From assembly GCA_020344955.1 (NCBI GenBank), contig CP070831.1:189976-223663 (forward strand): DNA of 33,688 nt, in the 5' to 3' direction. Of the stretch, positions 6,593 to 14,050 are shown piece after piece. The translations under genes and the position numbers were made by a program. The notes beneath the pieces were generated by a model, which saw nothing but the letters and a program-made list of their open reading frames with translations, had not been told where the DNA came from and did not search any database. The stretch is from Promethearchaeota archaeon (lineage in GTDB: Archaea > Asgardarchaeota > Lokiarchaeia > Sigyniarchaeales > SOKP01). Position 1 is the first letter of the stretch, and every line of letters begins with the position of its first letter.

Positions 6593-7351
6593 TTATAATT
6601 CATTTAGTTCAATTTGAGTAGGTTCATTAGCTAATTTTGTTTTTTTATCAATCTCGATAGTATCAACATAATATACATTTCCGAGAATTTCTGAACCTTT
6701 ACCTATTGTAACACTTTTACCTTTAATATCTCCATCTACGTGTGTTTTACTAACATTTACATTATTCTTAGCATGTATACTTCCATGAATTCTGTAATGT
6801 TGTTTTTTTCTAATATTTTGAGAGACTCCAAAAAGAACCTCTTCACCAACAACATTTCCTTCAATATGAGTCGATCCATCAATCTTTATGCTTTTCTCAG
6901 AAGAAAGATTTCCGTTTATTTCTGAAGAACCTGAAAGTTGGACCCCCTGTTCACCTCTTACAAAATGACCTACTTTAAAAGAACCTGAGGCAATTAAAGA
7001 ACCTTGAAGATTAACAAGATTGCCTATTTGTGTTGAACCTGAAAAATCGCCATTTTCATCCCCATAAACAAATCCAGCAATATTGAATGACCCTGAACTA
7101 CTTATGTCACCATGAGAAGTAAAATTGCCAGATCCGGTCAAATTACCTGATGATGTAAGCCCATCACATTCTAAATCTCCATTTATTTTTCCTGAACCTG
7201 ATATTCGTATAGATTTGTTGGTTTTCCCACCAGAGATTTTAGCAGAACCCATAGCACTAATATGTTCATCAAATTCTTGTAAATCGCCAGAACTACTTAT
7301 AATAACTCTCTTTTCAACTTCCTTTATAGATTTGCTATCATTATTCTTCAT
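6593..7351 (-). CDS. Bactofilin-like polymer-forming beta-solenoid protein
   Basis: The 252 residues are dominated by short strand repeats rich in SGS/G-x-I/L motifs (ISGSGKINGDL, SGSTQIGNLV, IDGSTHIEGNVVG, GDIKGKSVTIG). This is the pattern of the right-handed beta-helix of bactofilins (DUF583/polymer-forming cytoskeletal family). Bactofilins polymerise without nucleotide at the cytoplasmic face of membranes. No membrane helix or signal peptide is present. The N-terminal 20 residues are polar and flexible, and the solenoid spans about residues 25-240. It is longer than many bacterial bactofilins (about 110-180 residues). It could be a cytoskeletal scaffold, but polymerisation here is inferred from the family. 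Confidence 0.75.
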   Translation of the reverse strand: MKNNDSKSIKEVEKRVIISSSGDLQEFDEHISAMGSAKISGGKTNKSIRISGSGKINGDLECDGLTSSGNLTGSGNFTSHGDISSSGSFNIAGFVYGDENGDFSGSTQIGNLVNLQGSLIASGSFKVGHFVRGEQGVQLSGSSEINGNLSSEKSIKIDGSTHIEGNVVGEEVLFGVSQNIRKKQHYRIHGSIHAKNNVNVSKTHVDGDIKGKSVTIGKGSEILGNVYYVDTIEIDKKTKLANEPTQIELNEL

Positions 7352-7534
7352 CTTATCTCACATCTAAAGGAGCGGATTACAGTTATATAAAATCAAGTTC
7401 AATAAAACTTTTACTTAATTTTAAATTTTTCAAAAAACTTGTAGTCTATTTGAGCAGATTTATATCAATAAATTACTATAATTTTATTAATTAACTATTC
7501 GATTTCTTAACAATATAAAACATCGTGTATTTTA

Positions 7535-8263
7535 TTGGCAGATTTTCATACTAAAACTTTTTACGGGCAAAAGACAAGCGTTAGAATAACAAGCCCATCA
7601 AGACAAGTTCCTTATATTTTCCTTAGTTGTATTAATAGAAAAGATAATGGCTCTTGGGAAAAACCATCTGAAGGAGAGGGAAAAACAGTAAGATTATCAA
7701 TTGAAGAGATTATATGTATCTCAGAGGTTCTTTATAGAAGAAGCGCAAACTGGAGAGGTTATCATGTTTTCAGAGAACGTAAGACAGAAATCTATGTAGG
7801 TTGGGAGGATGAATCTCGTCAAGTTCTACTTATAAAGATAGGAGATTACACTAAAAAACTTCGATTTCCAAACATCAATTTTATGACCATGATGCTAGAT
7901 CACATCTTAGAGGAAAAAATTGAATTTGCTACTAGTGGTACTTTTGAGACAAAAACAAAAGAAGCAGCAGAATTGGATGAAGAAGCAGAATATGGTGTCT
8001 TTTCTGAACATATAACAGCTAGAGATGGGTTACATATTGTAGAAACTACAGAATATAGTGCTTCAAGAGACACCGCGGAAATTGATGCAATAATAAAAGT
8101 AGAAAGCCCAAAAGCTTTATTGATTACATTGGATTCTGGAGAGGAGTTTTGGGTGCCAAAAAGTACTATTCATAGTAACTATAATACTAGTGAAAAAAAG
8201 AAATCTCAGAAATTTATTGTAGATAAATGGATAATAGAAAAATATAAGATTTTGGGAAAATAA
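7535..8263 (+). CDS. Putative nucleic-acid-binding protein (two-part, PC4/whirly-like N-terminus)
   Basis: This is a 242-residue protein from TTG 7535 (MADFHTKTFYGQ). Residues 1-135 alternate strands and one helix (SWEKPSEGEGKTVRLS, IICISEVL, EIYVGWEDESRQVLLIKIGDY, then a helix ending at HILEEKI). This is compatible with a PC4/whirly-type single-strand-binding fold, but I cannot confirm it. The C-terminal 65 residues (IIKVESPKALLITLDSGEEFWVPKSTIH, then a helix ending KYKILGK) look like a small beta-barrel module with the recurring [FW]-WVPKS-x-I signature seen in archaeal and phage proteins. It is a single gene with an A/T-rich promoter. Role unknown; nucleic-acid binding is an inference. Confidence 0.55.
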   Translation: MADFHTKTFYGQKTSVRITSPSRQVPYIFLSCINRKDNGSWEKPSEGEGKTVRLSIEEIICISEVLYRRSANWRGYHVFRERKTEIYVGWEDESRQVLLIKIGDYTKKLRFPNINFMTMMLDHILEEKIEFATSGTFETKTKEAAELDEEAEYGVFSEHITARDGLHIVETTEYSASRDTAEIDAIIKVESPKALLITLDSGEEFWVPKSTIHSNYNTSEKKKSQKFIVDKWIIEKYKILGK

Positions 8264-8348
8264 AAAACCAACTTTTTCAATCTTAAGAAATCTATAAATC
8301 ATAGTTTTTTTTTATTTTTTATTAAATCAAATATTTCATTGAATTTTT

Positions 8349-9179
8349 ATGGAAATTAGTATTGATTTCTTAAAACAGCTAGCTATAAAAGTATATCATG
8401 CTGTAAATCCCCTTTTGGGTACAAGAGAAGCAGCAAAAAAGTCGAATAGAGGTGCTGGTGGAGATGTATCAATGGAAATTGACTTAATTGCTGAAGATGT
8501 AATAGTTAATTCCTTAGAAAAATCAAATGTTAATCTCTTATTGATCAGTGAAGAATTAGGAGAAAAACATATAGGAGATCCTGAGAAAGCTAAAAAAAAT
8601 CAGAATGTATTGATTGTGGACCCTTTAGATGGTTCAAATAATGCAGTTAGAGGTGTTCCATATTGTTCGGTTTCAATCGCATATGCACTTGGAAAAAATA
8701 TAGAAAATATTAAAAAGGCAGTAGTTTTACATTTAAATACGAAAGACATCTATTGGGCAGAAAAGGGAAGAGGTGCTTATCTTAATGATAAAAAAATTCA
8801 TGTTTCTGATTTGGATATTTCTGAAAAATGCTTCTTTGAACTCAATCTTCCAATGAAAAATTTAATGGAGAATCTACAAAAGCTAAGTCCTCTAATAAGA
8901 AGATTTTATAGAGTAAGAATAATGGGAAGCAGTGCCTTAACTTTATGCCAAATAGCAAGAGGAAGCATGGAAGCATTCATTAATTTGAGGATTAGTAATC
9001 GATTAGTGGATGTAGCAGCAGGAATGCTGATTCTAAAAGAAGCTGGTGGTGTTATTTTTTCAATAGAGGGAGCTGAAATTGATCAAAAATTATCAATAAA
9101 TGTAAAATTTCCATTTATAGCCTGTAATACTAAATTAGAGGCTTTCCTTAGAAAGCAATTTGTCAAAAATAGAAGTTAA
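8349..9179 (+). CDS. Inositol monophosphatase / FBPase-family phosphatase
   Basis: The 276-residue sugar phosphatase of the Mg2+-dependent Li+-sensitive family shows its metal-binding motifs in order: an acidic helix MEIDLIAEDV, LISEELGE, DPLDGSN at 91-97, and VDVAAGMLILKEAGG in place of the usual WDxAAG. Archaeal members often hydrolyse both inositol-1-phosphate and fructose-1,6-bisphosphate, and either activity is plausible. The N-terminal NRGAGGDVSMEID segment is typical of the archaeal branch. The ATG has no clear Shine-Dalgarno, consistent with a short leader. Next upstream gene on the same strand ends 85 nt before. Confidence 0.88.
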   Translation: MEISIDFLKQLAIKVYHAVNPLLGTREAAKKSNRGAGGDVSMEIDLIAEDVIVNSLEKSNVNLLLISEELGEKHIGDPEKAKKNQNVLIVDPLDGSNNAVRGVPYCSVSIAYALGKNIENIKKAVVLHLNTKDIYWAEKGRGAYLNDKKIHVSDLDISEKCFFELNLPMKNLMENLQKLSPLIRRFYRVRIMGSSALTLCQIARGSMEAFINLRISNRLVDVAAGMLILKEAGGVIFSIEGAEIDQKLSINVKFPFIACNTKLEAFLRKQFVKNRS

Positions 9180-9249
9180 TCGCTTTTTTTTCTCAACCAA
9201 GTTTAAATAAAAAAAAAGATATTTAGAATAGAGGAATATTAGTTTAGGT

Positions 9250-9348
9250 GTGGTCATTCGAGAAGCCATTTATCTAAACATGTTCCTCCTTTTAGCAAAA
9301 GTGGTTGAGCAATTAGTACGAATGCTCCGTAAACGTGTATATTTTTAA
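9250..9348 (+). CDS. Small hydrophobic/basic protein of about 32 residues
   Basis: The ORF reads MVIREAIYLNMFLLLAKVVE and continues QLVRMLRKRVYF, a hydrophobic helix with a basic end, from GTG 9250 to TAA 9346. GGTG at 9247-9250 could instead serve as ribosome binding site for ATT 9256, matching the unusual starts elsewhere in the window. A TATA-like ATATTTAGAATA lies around 9220. It would suit a small membrane-associated peptide. There is no homology evidence, and chance ORFs of this size are common. Confidence 0.3.
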   Translation: MVIREAIYLNMFLLLAKVVEQLVRMLRKRVYF

Positions 9349-9375
9349 CTAGATTTCATAAAAGAATCTTGTTTT

Positions 9376-9981
9376 ATGGCAGAATTTAAACGAATTGAGA
9401 GGACTTTTTTTTCTAAAGATACAATAATAGTAGCAAAAGAGTTGTTAGGGAAATATTTAGTAAGAGACACCCCAAAAGGCAAGATGGTTGGGAAAGTCAC
9501 TGAAGTTGAGGCTTATCTTGGACCAAATGATAAGGCAAGTCATGCTTATAATTTTAAGAAAACCAAAAGAACAAAAACCATGTATATGAAACCCGGGACT
9601 TTGTATATTTACCTGATTTATGGATTATATTATTGCTTAAACGTAATAACTGAGCCAGAAGGTATGCCGTGTGCTGTGTTAATTAGAAAAATATTTCCAG
9701 TTGATGGAATTGAATTAATGATTGAAAATCGAAATGTTAAAATTGGCAAAAACTATAAAAATCTTACAGATGGACCTGGAAAGCTATGTATAGCTTTAGA
9801 TATTACAAAAAATAAATTTAATGGCAAAGATTCGTGTGCAACTAATTCAAAGTTATATTTTATTAATGCGGTGGGAAATGCTAAAAGAGAAATTATAGCA
9901 ACTAAAAGAATTGGCATTAATTATGCTGAAGAAGATAAAGATCGATTACTAAGATTCACTTTGATGGACAAAAACTCTTAA
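9376..9981 (+). CDS. mpg: DNA-3-methyladenine glycosylase, AAG/MPG family
   Basis: The 201-residue enzyme aligns along its length with AAG-type alkyladenine glycosylases, which excise 3-methyladenine, hypoxanthine and related bases to start base excision repair. Visible signatures are FFSKDTIIVAKELLGK, TEVEAYLGPNDKASHAY, MKPGTLYIYLIYG and LTDGPGKLCIAL. Glu45 and Tyr47 in EVEAY correspond to the catalytic Glu125 and Tyr127 of human AAG. The family normally spans about 180-220 residues. The gene is alone, with T-runs following its stop codon. Confidence 0.93.
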   Translation: MAEFKRIERTFFSKDTIIVAKELLGKYLVRDTPKGKMVGKVTEVEAYLGPNDKASHAYNFKKTKRTKTMYMKPGTLYIYLIYGLYYCLNVITEPEGMPCAVLIRKIFPVDGIELMIENRNVKIGKNYKNLTDGPGKLCIALDITKNKFNGKDSCATNSKLYFINAVGNAKREIIATKRIGINYAEEDKDRLLRFTLMDKNS

Positions 9982-9982
9982 C

Positions 9983-10006
9983 TTTTTTTTTAGTTTTCCA
10001 GTTTTT
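9983..10006 (+). terminator. T-run terminator of the glycosylase gene
   Basis: A run of nine T residues directly after the stop, followed by TTTT and TTTTT runs, fits the oligo-T termination signal of archaeal RNA polymerase. Confidence 0.5.
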
Positions 10007-10036
10007 CCCACTACAAATTAGACATTAATGGATAAA

Positions 10037-10045
10037 TTTATATAT
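10037..10045 (+). promoter_or_regulatory. TATA box for the first V4R-like gene
   Basis: TTTATATAT predicts transcription start near 10068-10073 and a leader of about 30-35 nt that contains the GAGGTG site at 10092-10097. Confidence 0.5.
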
Positions 10046-10105
10046 TTGAATTTTTCCATTTCACTTGTAATTTAGGATTAAAGGATAATTTGAGGTGTTA
10101 TTATC

Positions 10106-10558
10106 ATCAAAGACGCTCTAAAATTTTTTCAGGCTTACATAAAAGAAATGATTGATGTCGGTGGAACCAATTTACCAAAAGCCATATCTTCGAAATCTGG
10201 AGCAAAATTAGGTCAATTATATAAAAAGAGAGGGATGAATCAAACTATAGTGTCAACTCTAAAACAATTATATGCAGCTTTAAATGTAAAGCCAGTGATA
10301 AAGCAATTAAATGAAAACACCATTGAAGTAATTTTAAAATTCTCTAAGAAATTTTGTCCAATTGGGGGTACTTACAATCCTACCCGTGCATCCATTTTTC
10401 AAGAAAATGTTTGCATTCCTTATACAAAAGGATTCCTAAATGAAATTTTTCCTCAATATATGTATGAATCAGATATATTAAATTGCTTTCCACTTAGTAA
10501 TCACAGAACTTGTCATTACATCTTAAAACTTAAAAAAAAGAGTAATGCTAGTTTATGA
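10106..10558 (+). CDS. V4R-like putative ligand-binding protein, paralogue 1
   Basis: This about 150-residue protein is a close paralogue of the one at 10676. It shares KDALKFF, the G-x-LPKAISSK-x-GAKLG segment, KKFCPIGG, IFQEN-x-C, PYTKGFLNE and the ending C-x-PL-x-N-x-R-x-CH. The organisation (helical start, mid Cys, late C-x(n)-CH) recalls V4R-type domains, the superfamily that includes TRAPP Bet3-like proteins; this is a tentative fold guess. The conserved KDALKFFQAYIKE precedes the first in-frame ATG (10148) by about 14 codons. An upstream TGA allows only GTT, ATT, ATC or ATC as start. With GGTG at 10094-10097, ATC 10106 (8 nt spacing) is chosen, ATC 10103 being the alternative. Confidence 0.6.
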   Translation: MKDALKFFQAYIKEMIDVGGTNLPKAISSKSGAKLGQLYKKRGMNQTIVSTLKQLYAALNVKPVIKQLNENTIEVILKFSKKFCPIGGTYNPTRASIFQENVCIPYTKGFLNEIFPQYMYESDILNCFPLSNHRTCHYILKLKKKSNASL

Positions 10559-10675
10559 TTCTTTTATTTCTAATTTATTGACTAATGAATAATTCTAATA
10601 ATAATTCTTAAATACTTTAAGATTGAAAATTAACTATATTTTTCATAATTATAACTATGTTCTCTCATCAATAAA

Positions 10676-11128
10676 ATGTCAAAAAATAAAGATGCTTTGA
10701 AGTTTTTTCAAGTATATATCAAAGAAATGGTTGATATCGGAGGAGAAAATCTGCCAAAAGCCATTTCTAGTAAATTAGGGGCAAAATTAGGAAAAATGTA
10801 TAAAGAGAGAGAATACAATCCGGATATTGTGACCGCATTAAAACAAATTTATATTGCCTTAAATGGTAAACCATTGATAAAACAATTAGATGAGAATAGA
10901 TATGAAGTAACTGTAAAATACTCAAAAAAGTTCTGTCCAATAGGAGGAGCTTATACTCCCTCACAACCGCCGATTTTTCAAGAGAACATTTGCGTACCTT
11001 ATACACGAGGTTTTTTAAATGAACTTTTTCCACAAATTGCTTTTGGAGAAGATTTCTTAAGTTGTATACCCCTTAATAATCAAAGGGTTTGCCACTTTAT
11101 TTTAAAGATTGAGAATAAAAAAACATAA
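10676..11128 (+). CDS. V4R-like putative ligand-binding protein, paralogue 2
   Basis: This is a 150-residue protein with a normal ATG start (MSKNKDALKFFQVYIKEMV). It shares most positions with the preceding gene, 117 nt upstream, so the pair is a tandem duplication that has diverged at silent and coding sites. Conserved cysteines sit in KKFCPIGG, ENICVPYT and FLSCIPLNNQRVCHF. Conserved Cys and His residues could bind metal or a small ligand. No membrane segment. Family assignment is tentative, and no neighbouring enzyme points to a pathway. Confidence 0.65.
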   Translation: MSKNKDALKFFQVYIKEMVDIGGENLPKAISSKLGAKLGKMYKEREYNPDIVTALKQIYIALNGKPLIKQLDENRYEVTVKYSKKFCPIGGAYTPSQPPIFQENICVPYTRGFLNELFPQIAFGEDFLSCIPLNNQRVCHFILKIENKKT

Positions 11129-11200
11129 AATAACTTCTGTAAGAATTTTAATTTTTCTATTGTATCTCTATAAGATTACAATTGTGAGAAGATTGTAGAT

Positions 11201-11258
11201 TAAAAACCCGAATCTTGACCTTAATCCTAATATTATAACCAGAGGTCATGCCTCTCTA
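11201..11258. repeat. Repeat X (partner 12717-12775)
   Basis: About 57 bp beginning TAAAAACCCGAATCTTGACC match 12717-12775 in direct orientation at roughly 85-90% identity. AGAGG/CCTCT flanking TCATG forms a small hairpin in this copy. X and the partner bracket the gene at 11396-12430. It looks like the end of a degenerate mobile element. Confidence 0.7.
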
Positions 11259-11291
11259 TTCTTTGGGATTTTTTCGCGTTTTTCTTTGGTT

Positions 11292-11303
11292 TTTGTATAC
11301 AAA
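11292..11303. promoter_or_regulatory. Perfect 12-bp palindrome before a TATA-like box
   Basis: TTTGTATACAAA is a perfect palindrome immediately before GGTTAAATAC (BRE/TATA-like, 11304-11313). The arrangement fits an operator beside the promoter of the gene at 11396. AT-rich palindromes can occur by chance, so this is a weak call. Confidence 0.3.
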
Positions 11304-11395
11304 GGTTAAATACAAAGAGAGTTTTTTTGTGTCACATAAGACCAAAATTAGAATTATTTAAAGAATTGAAAATAAGATGTAGAAGTAGTTAATTA

Positions 11396-12430
11396 ATGAA
11401 AGTCCTTCTAGAGAACATCAAAGAGATTGAAAATGAAGTTATTCTAATAACAATTCGATTGACTAGCGGACAAGCTATTACGTTAGAATCAAAATTATAC
11501 AAAGATGGTGATATGAAGGATTTTATAGGAAAAGAAATCGATGTTCTACTCTCTGGTTTTCGCTCTCCTATAACAGAATATAAATTAATACCCGAAAATA
11601 ACTCGCCCTTTGAACTGGAGGGAAAATACTATCAGTTTGATATGATTGAAGAATGGGAACGTAAAATGCAGGAAAAAATAAAAAAGAGTAAACCTAAGGC
11701 GATTTCTTTGAAAAAGCTAGGGAATTCGGCCCTTATAATAGAGGGAACATATATCCCAAAATATTTCCCTGATCCTAAATGGAAGAGTAGAGAATTATGT
11801 CTATATCCAGATGGTGGTCCTGCTTTTGATACTGATGATGGAATAATTTTGTTATTACCTTTCCATCTGGAACCAAAAATACCATTTGAAGACTTTCCAA
11901 AGCGATTCAAAATGTTCCTAACACTCAGACTCGTAGATTGGTTCGTAAAAGGGCATGAGAGAAAATTACTAAAGAGAAAACCTATTTATGAGAATACTGA
12001 CAAAACTTTTAGAATATTTATCAAAAATGTCAGGTCAGGTTCACCGAGTGCTTTTGCGGGGTATATTGAAATTTATCTAGGTGATTATTGTCTCATTTAT
12101 GAGCCCTTTCCTGTTATACATGTAGATGCACTTGTAAAAGGTATTACAGAAAATATTATCTCAGAGAGCAACAATGACGATTGGGAGGATGATTATATAA
12201 TAGTCAGAGGATGTGGGCATCTGGGATGCTGTGCAGGACTATTCTGGGATTTAATTCATATGGGAGATGAAATACATATTTCTAATATTAGATGGACTCG
12301 TGGAATGGGATATCCTATTGAAGATAGCGTTGAAGGGGTATATAATATTAAGCTTGAAGATTATAGGTGGGAAGTACTGAAGCTTAAAGAGTTTTGTGAT
12401 ACAAAATCTAAAAATCTTGATTATTATTAA
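11396..12430 (+). CDS. Unrecognised 344-residue protein
   Basis: I do not recognise this family. The N-terminal 70 residues are beta-rich (NEVILITIRLTSGQAITLES), followed by a charged helix (EEWERKMQEKIKKSKPK). The central region is mixed (YPDGGPAFDTDDGIILLLP, then KRFKMFLTLRLVDWF). The C-terminus has a notable RGCGHLGCC motif (Cys273, His275, Cys278, Cys279), a possible metal or Fe-S ligand set. No signal peptide or membrane helix is visible, so the protein is probably cytoplasmic. The gene is bracketed by the direct repeats X and Y, so it may have moved as a unit. Confidence 0.65.
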   Translation: MKVLLENIKEIENEVILITIRLTSGQAITLESKLYKDGDMKDFIGKEIDVLLSGFRSPITEYKLIPENNSPFELEGKYYQFDMIEEWERKMQEKIKKSKPKAISLKKLGNSALIIEGTYIPKYFPDPKWKSRELCLYPDGGPAFDTDDGIILLLPFHLEPKIPFEDFPKRFKMFLTLRLVDWFVKGHERKLLKRKPIYENTDKTFRIFIKNVRSGSPSAFAGYIEIYLGDYCLIYEPFPVIHVDALVKGITENIISESNNDDWEDDYIIVRGCGHLGCCAGLFWDLIHMGDEIHISNIRWTRGMGYPIEDSVEGVYNIKLEDYRWEVLKLKEFCDTKSKNLDYY

Positions 12431-12534
12431 ATGCCCATTTCTAAATTTTAGTGAAAAAGATATTTTTCTGTTTTATTTATTATAAGTTAATACAAGAATT
12501 AATAGAGATGTAAATATTCTCATTATAGCTAAGG

Positions 12535-12560
12535 GGAGTACCTAAAATGGCTAGTACTCC
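12535..12560 (+). promoter_or_regulatory. Hairpin covering a start codon and Shine-Dalgarno
   Basis: GGAGTAC (12535-12541) pairs perfectly with GTACTCC (12554-12560). The G-rich arm includes the GGGGAG ribosome binding site of the small ORF, and the ATG at 12547 lies in the 12-nt loop, so the fold would block initiation unless opened. Confidence 0.35.
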
Positions 12561-12639
12561 TAGGATTCATATCATAACTTCAATAGAAATGGCTGGGAGA
12601 ATGATCAAATTCATAGAAAGTAATGATTTAGTTATTTAA
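12547..12639 (+). CDS. Small ORF of 30 residues
   Basis: ATG 12547 to TAA 12637 encodes MASTPRIHIITSIEMAGRMI and continues KFIESNDLVI. A purine-rich GGGGAG precedes the start. It could be a real peptide or the surviving N-terminus of a larger lost gene, since the sequence resembles an opening beta-strand plus helix of a soluble domain. No downstream continuation was found before repeat Y. Confidence 0.3.
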   Translation: MASTPRIHIITSIEMAGRMIKFIESNDLVI

Positions 12640-12716
12640 TTCTCATAATGATATTTACAAATATATCTTAATTAACTAACAAATAATAAAAATTGACAAA
12701 AAAATAAAGTTAACTT

Positions 12717-12775
12717 TAAAAAACCCGAATCTCGACCTTAATTCTAATGCTATAACCAGAAATCATGCCTCTCCA
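12717..12775. repeat. Repeat Y (partner 11201-11258)
   Basis: Direct copy of repeat X with scattered substitutions. It runs straight into the G+C-rich island at 12771-13035, so X may be what remains of a longer element of the same kind. Confidence 0.7.
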
Positions 12776-13035
12776 CACCCGCACTACAAAGCGTGAACTA
12801 CTATTCGTACGGATGCTCCCGCCAGGGCCTGTCCGGTTTTAAAATTACGAGTTTATATATTTCCTACGAAATATACTACTCTGTAACCCACCTATGCAGC
12901 CGATGTTTCGACGAGAACATGACAGTGGATAACACTACTCATAAAGCCTTAATTCGAGCATTTGCGTCATGTGCATTTTACGCTTCGTTCAGCATGGAAC
13001 TGCAGACTTTGCACAACTTGTCCGTTATGAAATAA
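12771..13035. mobile_element. G+C-rich island, probable degenerate mobile-element remnant
   Basis: This stretch is about 45% G+C by direct count, far above the surroundings. The plus strand has an 80-codon ORF (12793-13035) that resembles nothing known. The minus strand has short stretches such as KLCKVCSSMLN followed by AHDANARIKAL, faintly like the zinc finger and D-x-NA segment at the end of TnpB, but interrupted by stops. A perfect 8-bp inverted repeat, TATATTTC and GAAATATA, lies at 12856-12875. Two internal parts recur at 13942-14030. Together these suggest a decayed insertion sequence or non-autonomous derivative; coding strand and family are uncertain. Confidence 0.4.
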
Positions 13036-13141
13036 TCTACAATAAAATTTAAAATTTACGTGTAGACTATAGAATTATAAATAAGAGTAATCTTATTACT
13101 AATAGAAATATAAATGAGAAAGTAATAGATTTACTATTTCA

Positions 13142-13927
13142 ATGAAAGAATTCAAAATTAATCAATACATCACATTAAAATTAGAAGAAGAAATAATAGA
13201 CAAGCAAGAAAATCTTAAAAAGACAAGGACAAACATCTATGTTAAGGGTGAGAAGTTCCAACACTGCTCCTTCTTATTAATTGATATACCTATTGAAAAT
13301 CCCACATTAATAAGTGAGATTACCTCCATTGATGAAGCGGAAGAAAAATTAGACACGTCATTGGATGATGAAGATAGGGATCCTTTTGAATATATTATAC
13401 CTCCAGAAACAGAGTTTTGGGGACATTGTTCAAACATTCAAGTATGGGCTGAAAATAATTACAATACAAAGCTATTGCATAGAAATCTAGCTTTTCCTCT
13501 ACTTAAAAAATTAACCGAGGTAGGAGATCCAATTGCTAAAAGAATCTTTAAGGAGGAGATCGCAAAGCGATTTGCATCCTGCCATCTCACTGTGATACAT
13601 TTCTTATTGTTCGAAAATTATTTGGATTACCTTTCAGAAGAAGAGCTTGATGTTATGTTTAAAGAATTTAAATCCCAAAATCAACTATTATTCTTGTATT
13701 TTGAACCTATATTTATGATTAAAGGCTATATTAGACATAATCTTACTGATAAAGAATTTGAGCAATATCTCAATAGATTTTATTCTGATGCAGAGAAGGG
13801 TAAGTTTCCAAAACTAAATATCTATGAAAATCTGCAAATAGATCATAACTTTACTATGAGAACTGCTTTTGTAAAGCTTTGGAAGGACCTAGATATGCTA
13901 CCTAAATTCAAAAAAAAGACGATTTGA
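13142..13927 (+). CDS. Unrecognised acidic/helical protein of 261 residues
   Basis: A beta-rich N-terminus (about 1-60) is followed by an acidic linker (EEKLDTSLDDEDRDPFEYI). A mostly helical region then starts at EFWGHCSNIQVWAENNYNTK and includes FPLLKKLTEVGDPIAKRIF, KEEIAKRFASCHL and a last part ending LPKFKKKTI. The EFWGHCSN-to-IAKRF segment has the look of a conserved helical-repeat domain. No catalytic motif, membrane helix or signal peptide is visible. Function unknown. It lies between the island and a repeat derived from it. Confidence 0.6.
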   Translation: MKEFKINQYITLKLEEEIIDKQENLKKTRTNIYVKGEKFQHCSFLLIDIPIENPTLISEITSIDEAEEKLDTSLDDEDRDPFEYIIPPETEFWGHCSNIQVWAENNYNTKLLHRNLAFPLLKKLTEVGDPIAKRIFKEEIAKRFASCHLTVIHFLLFENYLDYLSEEELDVMFKEFKSQNQLLFLYFEPIFMIKGYIRHNLTDKEFEQYLNRFYSDAEKGKFPKLNIYENLQIDHNFTMRTAFVKLWKDLDMLPKFKKKTI

Positions 13928-13941
13928 ACTAACAAAATGAA

Positions 13942-14030
13942 ATATATTTCCTACGAAATATACCACTCTGTAACCCACCTATGCAGCTGTCCAATATGAA
14001 ATAGTTTATCTTCTAATTTAAAATTTATAT
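13942..14030. repeat. Repeat Z, deletion derivative of the 12771-13035 island
   Basis: Bases 13942-13986 match 12856-12900 almost exactly, including the TATATTTC/GAAATATA inverted repeat. The following 40 bases resemble the stretch after 13018. The copy therefore equals the island with about 117 bp removed, joined at the shared CAGC/TGTCC. This is the relationship expected between an element and a small non-autonomous derivative. Confidence 0.6.
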
Positions 14031-14050
14031 TTTATTATCGTCAGATAACT

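Larger units (their letters stand above)
12431..12716. other. Intergenic stretch holding only a short ORF and a hairpin
   Basis: This AT-rich spacer holds the 30-codon ORF at 12547 and its start-region hairpin, listed separately. I see no RNA gene, promoter or longer coding region here. Confidence 0.5.

Noticed and set aside
9240-9345. C/D box RNA or tRNA between phosphatase and glycosylase genes
   Set aside because: No paired C and D boxes and no cloverleaf could be drawn; only a 5-bp GAGCA/TGCTC hairpin is present.
12793-13035. 80-codon plus-strand ORF as a genuine gene
   Set aside because: It lies wholly inside the G+C-rich repeat island, parts of it recur in a deletion derivative without coding continuity, and the protein resembles nothing. 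Treated as part of a decayed element.
12771-13035. Definite TnpB gene with guide RNA
   Set aside because: Only faint zinc-finger-like and D-x-NA-like stretches appear on the minus strand, broken by stops; no RuvC motifs are visible.
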